Shown: positions 1 through 14,100 of the stretch, piece after piece | How positions within the stretch are numbered: position 1 is the first letter of the stretch | Layout: each line of letters starts with the position of its first letter | Origin: Metridium senile | Taxonomy: Eukaryota; Cnidaria; Anthozoa; Actiniaria; Metridiidae | NCBI GenBank assembly: GCA_949775045.1 | Contig: OX459095.1 | Location: forward strand, 25,900,978-25,964,977 | Length of the DNA stretch: 64,000 nt | Direction of reading: 5' to 3' | Notes under the pieces: model-generated | What the model was told of the DNA's origin: nothing | What the model saw: only the letters and a program-made list of their open reading frames with translations | Database searches by the model: none | Translations under genes and position numbers: made by a program

Positions 1-1
1 A

Positions 2-2611
2 GCTCACAAGGAAGGTGTTAAAAATGCACAAGCTCTGTTTAAGAAGTACATGCCTCCGCAATGCATTGAAACTCTCAAAGCTGCAAAAAAGTGGGATATG
101 CCCTACACCTACGAGAAACCCGACAATTGTAAAGTTGTAGACGGAGCCCCTCCGAAAGATTTCAACAAGCTTGACATGTCCTTCGCAAGCATTGTTAAAG
201 ACATTGGTCAGTCCGCACAAATTGAAGATGACATTGAAGAAGAAATGTGTAAAGACGAATTTGATGAGCTAGCAGATGTCGACATGGACATTGAAAAAGA
301 TAACGACGTGGATAACATTGTCGTGGGTGGCGAAAACAACAATAAATGGAAGATAAGCAAGATGGTAGATGGTAAGATGACCTATATGCACTTAAAAAAA
401 GCCATTAAACTCCTTTTGCCGCGCGAATATATATCTCGAAGTCGACAACAAAGGCATTGGGCTAAAAAGCATCTTCCAGGAAAGGAGCCCATCAACGTTA
501 AGCATGACATCTTCAAGTACTCCAACATTGCATTGAATATCACTCGCAATAAAAAGAAAACCTACCAAATAGGCAGGATTGAATTGATTCAATCTGAGTC
601 AGACAGCAAAGACGTGTTGAGTTACGAGATGAAACAAAAGCCATCATGCCTGCGATTGCGCTGTTCAGTGTACTGTAAAGACGAAAATGATGTCTACTAC
701 ATTCCTGAAACAGTAACACTAACCAATTGGAGGAGTACATCTTCGGTAATTGGCCCAGTTGACCTAGTACCAGTGCCAGAGAGAAGTGGCAGGTACACAC
801 TTCATCCTGACACTTTGCAAAGCCTTCGCAAGCTTGGTTTTTCGAACGACGGTGAATCAGATGACGATATTATTAGTGACGAACAGGACCAAGAAACAGA
901 AGAATCTATTCCAGAAGACTTCTATGAAGTTGAAGACGTCATTGGAAGGCGCATATCCAAGGATACTCTTGCATATGAGTACAAAGTAAGGTTTAAAGGT
1001 TATGGACCAGAAGATGACATGTGGCTTCCGTCCTCATTTTTTAGCAGAGCATTAAATTTCCAATCAACATCTCGTTTTGGAAGAAAGAGGAAACACACGC
1101 TAGATCCAAACAGTGTCCAGGAGTGTCCAAAAAAAAGACGTACTGAAAATTCAAAGGATTCCATCAAAAAAAAAGCTACCAAGGAAAATAAAACCGAGGA
1201 TCAGAAAAACAGTAAAAAATCTGAAAGTTCTTCAACCAACGCAAAACAACAACCATTCAAAGTGAAACCTGAAAGAAAATCAAAGGAAAATAAAACAGAG
1301 CCTAAGAAAGTCAGTAAACCAAAGTCAGAAAGATCTTCCAATACTGCAAAGCCACAAGTCAAAGGGGAACCAGTGAGAAAATCGAAGAGAGTACAGACTA
1401 AAGAAGATAAGGGAAAAGCTTTTCGTTCTTCATTGAAGACAAAATGTTCAAAACATGAAGAGATGGAGAAATGCCATGTAGCCAGGAAAGATGAAACCAG
1501 CCAGGAAAAGAACACAATTAAGGAATCTTCCACCAAGAAAACGGCCACAAAAAAGGGAACAGTCATACAGGACATTCTTCGCCGCGATGACAACTTTTGC
1601 AATCCACGACGAGTTCTTGCTCATGCCAATTTACCAGATGTTGACTACAGGCTAACGAAATACGAAAAATGTGCAAAAGACCAGGATACTCATACCGATT
1701 GTTTGCAAATTTCTAAATTGCCCCCTCTGTCTGTCTTGAAGGCCATATCACAGCAATACAGAAATTGCACTGGCAATGATTCATATAGCGTGATGTTCTT
1801 ATCTCTTGGTCATTTCAACAAGGAAGGCATAAGAATCCTGGAACGATTCCATCGTATAAAGTCGCTCAAACAAGAAGTTTCATTTGAAGAAAAGTGGCTA
1901 ATGGAACATACTGACAGTATTGGGCAGCATGGAAAGGAAAACATCACACATGCGCTTCTTGACCGATGGAATGAAAAGAATGAGTATCTTGTTTCCTATA
2001 ATAATTACAGAATAACCAGCCAGGAGTACTCCCTATTATGTGGCGAAAGATATCTATCAGACGAAATAATCAACCTTCTTTTGCAAAGCTACGTTGACAT
2101 TGCAAACAGGGATAAAAATCTGGATCACTACATGCTCTTATCGTCATTTCTTTCTACTGGTGAGATATCTGAAAATATTGTGAGATTTTGTTGCCGCCAT
2201 AGCAACATGGAAGAGATTGATACCATGGTCTTACCAGTGCATATGTTCTCTAATCATTGGGGGCTAGCTGTTTTTCAAGTCAAGGAAAAGAAGATATTCT
2301 TCGATGATGGATATCATTGCAAAGTCCCTAAACAGCTAAATACTAATTCAAAAGAGATTTTACAGACCATATACGGCGAAACAGGACTACTTCAATTCAA
2401 TCCTGCACAATGGAATGAAATACAAAGGTTTACAATTCCAATGCCAAACCAGCCACGAGATTCTGGACATGGATCCGCAAGCTGCGGAGTGGCAGTGATC
2501 TGTGCAGCAAGAGATATCATCCATGGACTCGGGAAATCCTTCACTTGGACATATAATGATATGCCAAGTTTGCGAGCACAACTGATGGTACATTTGTTGA
2601 ATATTAAGTGA
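2..2611 (+). CDS. Chromodomain and Ulp1-like (C48) cysteine protease protein, 5' end outside window
   Basis: The frame is open from the first bases of the window, so the true start lies upstream; the first ATG inside the window is at 50 and gives 853 residues (numbering below from there). Seen: an acidic stretch near residues 57-95; a chromodomain-like segment at about 290-335 (FYEVEDVIGRR, then VRFKGYGPEDDMWLP); a long Lys/Ser/Glu-rich linker at about 345-530; and a C-terminal Ulp1-type protease fold with His736 in NHWGLAVF, Asp752/753 in FFDDGY and Cys812 in SASCGVAV. Gln801 may be the oxyanion-hole residue. Ulp1-family enzymes cleave SUMO or related conjugates, and Ulp1 domains also occur in proteins of large eukaryotic DNA transposons such as the Kyakuja-Dileera-Zisupton group. 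Chromodomain plus protease in one intron-less frame, beside a satellite, suggests a transposon-borne gene, but no transposase domain is visible here. The family assignment is inference; the protease call is fairly secure. Confidence 0.75.
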   Translation, partial: AHKEGVKNAQALFKKYMPPQCIETLKAAKKWDMPYTYEKPDNCKVVDGAPPKDFNKLDMSFASIVKDIGQSAQIEDDIEEEMCKDEFDELADVDMDIEKDNDVDNIVVGGENNNKWKISKMVDGKMTYMHLKKAIKLLLPREYISRSRQQRHWAKKHLPGKEPINVKHDIFKYSNIALNITRNKKKTYQIGRIELIQSESDSKDVLSYEMKQKPSCLRLRCSVYCKDENDVYYIPETVTLTNWRSTSSVIGPVDLVPVPERSGRYTLHPDTLQSLRKLGFSNDGESDDDIISDEQDQETEESIPEDFYEVEDVIGRRISKDTLAYEYKVRFKGYGPEDDMWLPSSFFSRALNFQSTSRFGRKRKHTLDPNSVQECPKKRRTENSKDSIKKKATKENKTEDQKNSKKSESSSTNAKQQPFKVKPERKSKENKTEPKKVSKPKSERSSNTAKPQVKGEPVRKSKRVQTKEDKGKAFRSSLKTKCSKHEEMEKCHVARKDETSQEKNTIKESSTKKTATKKGTVIQDILRRDDNFCNPRRVLAHANLPDVDYRLTKYEKCAKDQDTHTDCLQISKLPPLSVLKAISQQYRNCTGNDSYSVMFLSLGHFNKEGIRILERFHRIKSLKQEVSFEEKWLMEHTDSIGQHGKENITHALLDRWNEKNEYLVSYNNYRITSQEYSLLCGERYLSDEIINLLLQSYVDIANRDKNLDHYMLLSSFLSTGEISENIVRFCCRHSNMEEIDTMVLPVHMFSNHWGLAVFQVKEKKIFFDDGYHCKVPKQLNTNSKEILQTIYGETGLLQFNPAQWNEIQRFTIPMPNQPRDSGHGSASCGVAVICAARDIIHGLGKSFTWTYNDMPSLRAQLMVHLLNIK

Positions 2612-2873
2612 CAAGCTCCGTTACTGTAATCAACATTCATCTGCTAGCTTCAACAGGATAAAGACTTTGCTCGTAAACCACCGCCAACCATCGTTGTTAA
2701 TAACGTAATAATGAACTGTGCCTTAACCTGGCATTTAAGTCTACATCTACCACCGTCAACTGCATGGATAAAGTCTTCTCTCATAAATCGCCGTCAATTG
2801 CTCTTAGTTAATATCGTAATCATGAACTGTGACTTAACCTGGCATTTAAGTCTACATCTACCACTGTCAACTG

Positions 2874-2879
2874 AATAAA
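2874..2879 (+). promoter_or_regulatory. Candidate polyadenylation signal AATAAA in an early satellite monomer
   Basis: Most monomers read ACTGGATAAAG here. This monomer reads ACTGAATAAAG, creating a canonical AATAAA 263 bp after the protease stop codon, so the satellite start may serve as the 3' UTR. A second variant giving AATAAA (GTAATAAAGAA) recurs further in, for example near 4970 and 5940, so the signal is not unique. Transcript ends are unknown. Confidence 0.3.
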
Positions 2880-5101
2880 GTCTTCTCTCCTAAATCGCCG
2901 TCAATTGCTCTTCGTTAATATCGTAATAATGAACTGTGCCTTAACCTGGCATTTAAGTCTACATCTACCACTGTCAACTGGATAAAGTCTTCTCTCATAA
3001 ATCGCCGTCAATTGCTCTTCGTTAATATCGTAATAATGAACTGTGCCTTAACCTGGCATTTAAGTCTACATCTCCCACTGTCAACTGGATAAAGTCTTCT
3101 CTCCTAAATCGCCGTCAATTGCTCTCGGTTAATATTGTAATAATGAACTGTGCCTTAACCTGGCATTTAAGTCCACATCTACCACCGTCAACTGCATGGA
3201 TAAAGTCTTCTCTCCTAAATCGCCGTCAATTGCTCTCGGTTAATATTGTAATAATGAACTGTGCCTTAACCTGGCATTCAAGTCTACATCTACCACCGTC
3301 AACTGGATAAAGTCTTCTCTCATAAATCGCCGTCAATTGCTCTTAGTTAATATCGTAATAATGAACTGTGCCTTAACCTGGCATTCAAGTCTACATATAC
3401 CACCGTCAACTGGATAAAGTCTTCTCTCATAAATCGCCGTCAATTGCTCTCGGTTAATATCGTAATAATGAACTATGCCTTAACCTGGCATTTAAGTCCA
3501 CATCTACCACCGTCAACTGCATGGATAAAGTCTTCTCTCCTAAATCGCCGTCAATTGCTCTTAGTTAATATCGTAATCATGAACTGTGCCTTAACTTGGC
3601 ATTTAAGTCTACATCTACCACTGTCAACTGGATAAAGTCTTCTCTCCTAAATCGCCGTCAATTGCTCTCGGTTAATATTGTAATAATGAACTGTGCCTTA
3701 ACCTGGCATTCAAGTCTACATCTACCACCGTCAACTGGATAAAGTCTTCTCTCATAAATCGCCGTCAATTGCTCTTAGTTAATATCGTAATAATGAACTG
3801 TGCCTTAACCTGGCATTTAAGTCTACATCTACCACTGTCAACTGGATAAAGTCTTCTCTCCTAAATCGCTGTCAATTGCTCTCGGTTAATATTGTAATAA
3901 TGAATTGTGCCTTAACCTGGCATTCAAGTCTACATCTACCACCGTCAACTGGATAAAGTCTTCTCTCATAAATCGCCGTCAATTGCTCTCGGTTAGTATC
4001 GTAATAATGAACTGTGCCTTAACCTGGCATTCAAGTCTACATCTACCACCGTCAACTGGATAAAGTCTTCTCTCCTAAATCGCCGTCAATTGCTCTCGGT
4101 TAATATCGTAATAATGAACTATGCCTTAACCTGGCATTTAAGTCTACATCTACCACTGTCAACTGGATAAAGTCTTCTCTCATAAATCGCCGTCAATTGC
4201 TCTCGGTTAATATCGTAATAATGAACTATGCCTTAACCTGGCATTTAAGTCCACATCTACCACCGTCAACTGCATGGATAAAGTCTTCTCTCCTAAATCG
4301 CCGTCAATTGCTCTTAGTTAATATCGTAATCATGAACTGTGCCTTAACTTGGCATTTAAGTCTACATCTACCACTGTCAACTGGATAAAGTCTTCTCTCC
4401 TAAATCGCCGTCAATTGCTCTCGGTTAATATTGTAATAATGAACTGTGCCTTAACCTGGCATTCAAGTCTACATCTACCACCGTCAACTGGATAAAGTCT
4501 TCTCTCATAAATCGCCGTCAATTGCTCTTAGTTAATATCGTAATAATGAACTGTGCCTTAACCTGGCATTTAAGTCTACATCTACCACTGTCAACTGGAT
4601 AAAGTCTTCTCTCCTAAATCGCTGTCAATTGCTCTCGGTTAATATTGTAATAATGAATTGTGCCTTAACCTGGCATTCAAGTCTACATCTACCACCGTCA
4701 ACTGGATAAAGTCTTCTCTCATAAATCGCCGTCAATTGCTCTCGGTTAGTATCGTAATAATGAACTGTGCCTTAACCTGGCATTCAAGTCTACATCTACC
4801 ACCGTCAACTGGATAAAGTCTTCTCTCCTAAATCGCCGTCAATTGCTCTCGGTTAATATCGTAATAATGAACTATGCCTTAACCTGGCATTTAAGTCTAC
4901 ATCTACCACTGTCAACTGGATAAAGTCTTCTCTCATAAATCGCCGTCAATTGCTCTCGGTTAATATCGTAATAAAGAATTGTGCCTTAACCTGGCATTTA
5001 AGTCTACATCTACCACCGTCAACTGCATGGATAAAGTCTTCTCTCCTAAATCGCCGTCAATTGCTCTTAGTTAATATCGTAATCATGAACTGTGCCTTAA
5101 C

Positions 5102-8100
5102 TTGGCATTTAAGTCTACAGCTACCACTGTCAACTGGATAAAGTCTTCTCTCATAAACCGCCGTCAATTGCTCTCGGTTAATATTGTAATAATGAACTGT
5201 GCCTTAACCTGGCATTTAAGTCCACATCTACCACCGTCAACTGCATGGATAAAGTCTTCTCTCCTAAATCGCCGTCAATTGCTCTCGGTTAATATTGTAA
5301 TAATGAACTGTGCCTTAACCTGGCATTCAAGTCTACATCTACCACCGTCAACTGGATAAAGTCTTCTCTTATAAATCGCCGTCAATTGCTCTTCGTTAAT
5401 ATCGTAATAATGAACTGTGCCTTAACCTGGCATTCAAGTCTACATCTACCACCGTCAACTGGATAAAGTCTTCTCTCATAAATCGCCGTCAATTGCTCTT
5501 AGTTAATATCGTAATAATGAACTGTGCCTTAACCTGGCATTTAAGTCTACATCTACCACTGTCAACTGGATAAAGTCTTCTCTCCTAAATCGCTGTCAAT
5601 TGCTCTCGGTTAATATTGTAATAATGAATTGTGCCTTAACCTGGCATTCAAGTCTACATCTACCACCGTCAACTGGATAAAGTCTTCTCTCATAAATCGC
5701 CGTCAATTGCTCTCGGTTAGTATCGTAATAATGAACTGTGCCTTAACCTGGCATTCAAGTCTACATCTACCACCGTCAACTGGATAAAGTCTTCTCTCCT
5801 AAATCGCCGTCAATTGCTCTCGGTTAATATCGTAATAATGAACTATGCCTTAACCTGGCATTTAAGTCTACATCTACCACTGTCAACTGGATAAAGTCTT
5901 CTCTCATAAATCGCCGTCAATTGCTCTCGGTTAATATCGTAATAAAGAATTGTGCCTTAACCTGGCATTTAAGTCTACATCTACCACTGTCAACTGGATA
6001 AAGTCTTCCCTCCTAAATCGCCGTCAATTGCTCTTAGTTAATATCGTAATAATGAACTGTGCCTTAACCTGGCATTTAAGTCTACAGCTACCACTGTCAA
6101 CTGGATAAAGTCTTCTCTCATAAACCGCCGTCAATTGCTCTCGGTTAATATTGTAATAATGAACTGTGCCTTAACCTGGCATTTAAGTCCACATCTACCA
6201 CCGTCAACTGCATGGATAAAGTCTTCTCTCCTAAATCGCCGTCAATTGCTCTTAGTTAATATCGTAATCATGAACTGTGCCTTAACTTGGCATTTAAGTC
6301 TACATCTACCACTGTCAACTGGATAAAGTCTTCTCTCCTAAATCGCCGTCAATTGCTCTCGGTTAATATTGTAATAATGAACTGTGCCTTAACCTGGCAT
6401 TCAAGTCTACATCTACCACCGTCAACTGGATAAAGTCTTCTCTCATAAATCGCCGTCAATTGCTCTTAGTTAATATCGTAATAATGAACTATGCCTTAAC
6501 CTGGCATTTAAGTCTACATCTACCACCGTCAACTGGATAAAGTCTTCTCTCATAAATCGCCGTCAATTGCTCTCGGTTAATATCGTAATAATGAACTGTG
6601 CCTTAACCTGGCATTCAAGTCTACATCTACCACCGTCAACTGGATAAAGTCTTCTCTCCTAAATCGCCGTCAATTGCTCTCGGTTAATATCGTAATAATG
6701 AACTATGCCTTAACCTGGCATTTAAGTCCACATCTACCACCGTCAACTGCATGGATAAAGTCTTCTCTCCTAAATCGCCGTCAATTGCTCTTAGTTAATA
6801 TCGTAATCATGAACTGTGCCTTAACTTGGCATTTAAGTCTACATCTACCACTGTCAACTGGATAAAGTCTTCTCTCCTAAATCGCCGTCAATTGCTCTCG
6901 GTTAATATTGTAATAATGAACTGTGCCTTAACCTGGCATTCAAGTCTACATCTACCACCGTCAACTGGATAAAGTCTTCTCTCATAAATCGCCGTCAATT
7001 GCTCTTAGTTAATATCGTAATAATGAACTGTGCCTTAACCTGGCATTTAAGTCTACATCTACCACCGTCAACTGCATGGATAAAGTCTTCTCTCCTAAAT
7101 CGCCGTCAATTGCTCTCGGTTAATATTGTAATAATGAACTGTGCCTTAACCTGGCATTCAAGTCTACATCTACCACCGTCAACTGGATAAAGTCTTCTCT
7201 CATAAATCGCCGTCAATTGCTCTTCGTTAATATCGTAATAATGAACTGTGCCTTAACCTGGCATTCAAGTCTACATCTACCACCGTCAACTGGATAAAGT
7301 CTTCTCTCCTAAATCGCCGTCAATTGCTCTCGGTTAATATCGTAATAATGAACTGTGCCTTAACCTGGCATTCAAGTCTACATCTACCACCGTCAACTGG
7401 ATAAAGTCTTCTCTCCTAAATCGCCGTCAATTGCTCTCGGTTAATATCGTAATAATGAACTATGCCTTAACCTGGCATTTAAGTCCACATCTACCACCGT
7501 CAACTGCATGGATAAAGTCTTCTCTCCTAAATCGCCGTCAATTGCTCTTAGTTAATATCGTAATCATGAACTGTGCCTTAACTTGGCATTTAAGTCTACA
7601 GCTACCACTGTCAACTGGATAAAGTCTTCTCTCATAAACCGCCGTCAATTGCTCTCGGTTAATATTGTAATAATGAACTGTGCCTTAACCTGGCATTTAA
7701 GTCCACATCTACCACCGTCAACTGCATGGATAAAGTCTTCTCTCCTAAATCGCCGTCAATTGCTCTTAGTTAATATCGTAATCATGAACTGTGCCTTAAC
7801 TTGGCATTTAAGTCTACATCTACCACTGTCAACTGGATAAAGTCTTCTCTCCTAAATCGCCGTCAATTGCTCTCGGTTAATATTGTAATAATGAACTGTG
7901 CCTTAACCTGGCATTCAAGTCTACATCTACCACCGTCAACTGGATAAAGTCTTCTCTCATAAATCGCCGTCAATTGCTCTTAGTTAATATCGTAATAATG
8001 AACTATGCCTTAACCTGGCATTTAAGTCTACATCTACCACTGTCAACTGGATAAAGTCTTCTCTCATAAATCGCCGTCAATTGCTCTCGGTTAATATCGT

Positions 8101-11100
8101 AATAAAGAATTGTGCCTTAACCTGGCATTTAAGTCTACATCTACCACTGTCAACTGGATAAAGTCTTCTCTCCTAAATCGCCGTCAATTGCTCTTAGTTA
8201 ATATCGTAATCATGAACTGTGCCTTAACTTGGCATTTAAGTCTACAGCTACCACTGTCAACTGGATAAAGTCTTCTCTCATAAACCGCCGTCAATTGCTC
8301 TCGGTTAATATTGTAATAATGAACTGTGCCTTAACCTGGCATTTAAGTCCACATCTACCACCGTCAACTGCATGGATAAAGTCTTCTCTCCTAAATCGCC
8401 GTCAATTGCTCTCGGTTAATATTGTAATAATGAACTGTGCCTTAACCTGGCATTCAAGTCTACATCTACCACCGTCAACTGGATAAAGTCTTCTCTTATA
8501 AATCGCCGTCAATTGCTCTTCGTTAATATCGTAATAATGAACTGTGCCTTAACCTGGCATTCAAGTCTACATCTACCACCGTCAACTGGATAAAGTCTTC
8601 TCTCATAAATCGCCGTCAATTGCTCTTAGTTAATATCGTAATAATGAACTGTGCCTTAACCTGGCATTTAAGTCTACATCTACCACTGTCAACTGGATAA
8701 AGTCTTCTCTCCTAAATCGCTGTCAATTGCTCTCGGTTAATATTGTAATAATGAATTGTGCCTTAACCTGGCATTCAAGTCTACATCTACCACCGTCAAC
8801 TGGATAAAGTCTTCTCTCATAAATCGCCGTCAATTGCTCTCGGTTAGTATCGTAATAATGAACTGTGCCTTAACCTGGCATTCAAGTCTACATCTACCAC
8901 CGTCAACTGGATAAAGTCTTCTCTCCTAAATCGCCGTCAATTGCTCTCGGTTAATATCGTAATAATGAACTATGCCTTAACCTGGCATTTAAGTCTACAT
9001 CTACCACTGTCAACTGGATAAAGTCTTCTCTCATAAATCGCCGTCAATTGCTCTCGGTTAATATCGTAATAAAGAATTGTGCCTTAACCTGGCATTTAAG
9101 TCTACATCTACCACTGTCAACTGGATAAAGTCTTCCCTCCTAAATCGCCGTCAATTGCTCTTAGTTAATATCGTAATAATGAACTGTGCCTTAACCTGGC
9201 ATTTAAGTCTACAGCTACCACTGTCAACTGGATAAAGTCTTCTCTCATAAACCGCCGTCAATTGCTCTCGGTTAATATTGTAATAATGAACTGTGCCTTA
9301 ACCTGGCATTTAAGTCCACATCTACCACCGTCAACTGCATGGATAAAGTCTTCTCTCCTAAATCGCCGTCAATTGCTCTTAGTTAATATCGTAATCATGA
9401 ACTGTGCCTTAACTTGGCATTTAAGTCTACATCTACCACTGTCAACTGGATAAAGTCTTCTCTCCTAAATCGCCGTCAATTGCTCTCGGTTAATATTGTA
9501 ATAATGAACTGTGCCTTAACCTGGCATTCAAGTCTACATCTACCACCGTCAACTGGATAAAGTCTTCTCTCATAAATCGCCGTCAATTGCTCTTAGTTAA
9601 TATCGTAATAATGAACTATGCCTTAACCTGGCATTTAAGTCTACATCTACCACCGTCAACTGGATAAAGTCTTCTCTCATAAATCGCCGTCAATTGCTCT
9701 CGGTTAATATCGTAATAATGAACTGTGCCTTAACCTGGCATTCAAGTCTACATCTACCACCGTCAACTGGATAAAGTCTTCTCTCCTAAATCGCCGTCAA
9801 TTGCTCTCGGTTAATATCGTAATAATGAACTATGCCTTAACCTGGCATTTAAGTCCACATCTACCACCGTCAACTGCATGGATAAAGTCTTCTCTCCTAA
9901 ATCGCCGTCAATTGCTCTTAGTTAATATCGTAATCATGAACTGTGCCTTAACTTGGCATTCAAGTCTACATCTACCACCGTCAACTGGATAAAGTCTTCT
10001 CTCATAAATCGCCGTCAATTGCTCTTAGTTAATATCGTAATAATGAACTGTGCCTTAACCTGGCATTTAAGTCTACATCTACCACCGTCAACTGCATGGA
10101 TAAAGTCTTCTCTCCTAAATCGCCGTCAATTGCTCTCGGTTAATATTGTAATAATGAACTGTGCCTTAACCTGGCATTCAAGTCTACATCTACCACCGTC
10201 AACTGGATAAAGTCTTCTCTCATAAATCGCCGTCAATTGCTCTTCGTTAATATCGTAATAATGAACTGTGCCTTAACCTGGCATTCAAGTCTACATCTAC
10301 CACCGTCAACTGGATAAAGTCTTCTCTCCTAAATCGCCGTCAATTGCTCTCGGTTAATATCGTAATAATGAACTGTGCCTTAACCTGGCATTCAAGTCTA
10401 CATCTACCACCGTCAACTGGATAAAGTCTTCTCTCCTAAATCGCCGTCAATTGCTCTCGGTTAATATCGTAATAATGAACTATGCCTTAACCTGGCATTT
10501 AAGTCCACATCTACCACCGTCAACTGCATGGATAAAGTCTTCTCTCCTAAATCGCCGTCAATTGCTCTTAGTTAATATCGTAATCATGAACTGTGCCTTA
10601 ACTTGGCATTTAAGTCTACAGCTACCACTGTCAACTGGATAAAGTCTTCTCTCATAAACCGCCGTCAATTGCTCTCGGTTAATATTGTAATAATGAACTG
10701 TGCCTTAACCTGGCATTTAAGTCCACATCTACCACCGTCAACTGCATGGATAAAGTCTTCTCTCCTAAATCGCCGTCAATTGCTCTTAGTTAATATCGTA
10801 ATCATGAACTGTGCCTTAACTTGGCATTTAAGTCTACATCTACCACTGTCAACTGGATAAAGTCTTCTCTCCTAAATCGCCGTCAATTGCTCTCGGTTAA
10901 TATTGTAATAATGAACTGTGCCTTAACCTGGCATTCAAGTCTACATCTACCACCGTCAACTGGATAAAGTCTTCTCTCATAAATCGCCGTCAATTGCTCT
11001 TAGTTAATATCGTAATAATGAACTATGCCTTAACCTGGCATTTAAGTCTACATCTACCACTGTCAACTGGATAAAGTCTTCTCTCATAAATCGCCGTCAA

Positions 11101-14100
11101 TTGCTCTCGGTTAATATCGTAATAAAGAATTGTGCCTTAACCTGGCATTTAAGTCTACATCTACCACTGTCAACTGGATAAAGTCTTCTCTCCTAAATCG
11201 CCGTCAATTGCTCTTAGTTAATATCGTAATCATGAACTGTGCCTTAACTTGGCATTTAAGTCTACAGCTACCACTGTCAACTGGATAAAGTCTTCTCTCA
11301 TAAACCGCCGTCAATTGCTCTCGGTTAATATTGTAATAATGAACTGTGCCTTAACCTGGCATTTAAGTCCACATCTACCACCGTCAACTGCATGGATAAA
11401 GTCTTCTCTCCTAAATCGCCGTCAATTGCTCTCGGTTAATATTGTAATAATGAACTGTGCCTTAACCTGGCATTCAAGTCTACATCTACCACCGTCAACT
11501 GGATAAAGTCTTCTCTTATAAATCGCCGTCAATTGCTCTTCGTTAATATCGTAATAATGAACTGTGCCTTAACCTGGCATTCAAGTCTACATCTACCACC
11601 GTCAACTGGATAAAGTCTTCTCTCATAAATCGCCGTCAATTGCTCTTAGTTAATATCGTAATAATGAACTGTGCCTTAACCTGGCATTTAAGTCTACATC
11701 TACCACTGTCAACTGGATAAAGTCTTCTCTCCTAAATCGCTGTCAATTGCTCTCGGTTAATATTGTAATAATGAATTGTGCCTTAACCTGGCATTCAAGT
11801 CTACATCTACCACCGTCAACTGGATAAAGTCTTCTCTCATAAATCGCCGTCAATTGCTCTCGGTTAGTATCGTAATAATGAACTGTGCCTTAACCTGGCA
11901 TTCAAGTCTACATCTACCACCGTCAACTGGATAAAGTCTTCTCTCCTAAATCGCCGTCAATTGCTCTCGGTTAATATCGTAATAATGAACTATGCCTTAA
12001 CCTGGCATTTAAGTCTACATCTACCACTGTCAACTGGATAAAGTCTTCTCTCATAAATCGCCGTCAATTGCTCTCGGTTAATATCGTAATAAAGAATTGT
12101 GCCTTAACCTGGCATTTAAGTCTACATCTACCACTGTCAACTGGATAAAGTCTTCCCTCCTAAATCGCCGTCAATTGCTCTTAGTTAATATCGTAATAAT
12201 GAACTGTGCCTTAACCTGGCATTTAAGTCTACAGCTACCACTGTCAACTGGATAAAGTCTTCTCTCATAAACCGCCGTCAATTGCTCTCGGTTAATATTG
12301 TAATAATGAACTGTGCCTTAACCTGGCATTTAAGTCCACATCTACCACCGTCAACTGCATGGATAAAGTCTTCTCTCCTAAATCGCCGTCAATTGCTCTT
12401 AGTTAATATCGTAATCATGAACTGTGCCTTAACTTGGCATTTAAGTCTACATCTACCACTGTCAACTGGATAAAGTCTTCTCTCCTAAATCGCCGTCAAT
12501 TGCTCTCGGTTAATATTGTAATAATGAACTGTGCCTTAACCTGGCATTCAAGTCTACATCTACCACCGTCAACTGGATAAAGTCTTCTCTCATAAATCGC
12601 CGTCAATTGCTCTTAGTTAATATCGTAATAATGAACTATGCCTTAACCTGGCATTTAAGTCTACATCTACCACCGTCAACTGGATAAAGTCTTCTCTCAT
12701 AAATCGCCGTCAATTGCTCTCGGTTAATATCGTAATAATGAACTGTGCCTTAACCTGGCATTCAAGTCTACATCTACCACCGTCAACTGGATAAAGTCTT
12801 CTCTCCTAAATCGCCGTCAATTGCTCTCGGTTAATATCGTAATAATGAACTATGCCTTAACCTGGCATTTAAGTCCACATCTACCACCGTCAACTGCATG
12901 GATAAAGTCTTCTCTCCTAAATCGCCGTCAATTGCTCTTAGTTAATATCGTAATCATGAACTGTGCCTTAACTTGGCATTTAAGTCTACATCTACCACTG
13001 TCAACTGGATAAAGTCTTCTCTCCTAAATCGCCGTCAATTGCTCTCGGTTAATATTGTAATAATGAACTGTGCCTTAACCTGGCATTCAAGTCTACATCT
13101 ACCACCGTCAACTGGATAAAGTCTTCTCTCATAAATCGCCGTCAATTGCTCTTAGTTAATATCGTAATAATGAACTATGCCTTAACCTGGCATTTAAGTC
13201 TACATCTACCACCGTCAACTGCATGGATAAAGTCTTCTCTCCTAAATCGCCGTCAATTGCTCTCGGTTAATATTGTAATAATGAACTGTGCCTTAACCTG
13301 GCATTCAAGTCTACATCTACCACCGTCAACTGGATAAAGTCTTCTCTCATAAATCGCCGTCAATTGCTCTTCGTTAATATCGTAATAATGAACTGTGCCT
13401 TAACCTGGCATTCAAGTCTACATCTACCACCGTCAACTGGATAAAGTCTTCTCTCATAAATCGCCGTCAATTGCTCTCGGTTAATATCGTAATAATGAAC
13501 TGTGCCTTAACCTGGCATTCAAGTCTACATCTACCACCGTCAACTGGATAAAGTCTTCTCTCCTAAATCGCCGTCAATTGCTCTCGGTTAATATCGTAAT
13601 AATGAACTATGCCTTAACCTGGCATTTAAGTCCACATCTACCACCGTCAACTGCATGGATAAAGTCTTCTCTCCTAAATCGCCGTCAATTGCTCTTAGTT
13701 AATATCGTAATCATGAACTGTGCCTTAACTTGGCATTTAAGTCTACAGCTACCACTGTCAACTGGATAAAGTCTTCTCTCATAAACCGCCGTCAATTGCT
13801 CTCGGTTAATATTGTAATAATGAACTGTGCCTTAACCTGGCATTTAAGTCCACATCTACCACCGTCAACTGCATGGATAAAGTCTTCTCTCCTAAATCGC
13901 CGTCAATTGCTCTTAGTTAATATCGTAATCATGAACTGTGCCTTAACTTGGCATTTAAGTCTACATCTACCACTGTCAACTGGATAAAGTCTTCTCTCCT
14001 AAATCGCCGTCAATTGCTCTCGGTTAATATTGTAATAATGAACTGTGCCTTAACCTGGCATTCAAGTCTACATCTACCACCGTCAACTGGATAAAGTCTT

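Noticed and set aside
1201..1602. 133-codon minus-strand frame
   Set aside because: Shadow of the Lys/Ser-rich linker of the protease gene on the other strand.
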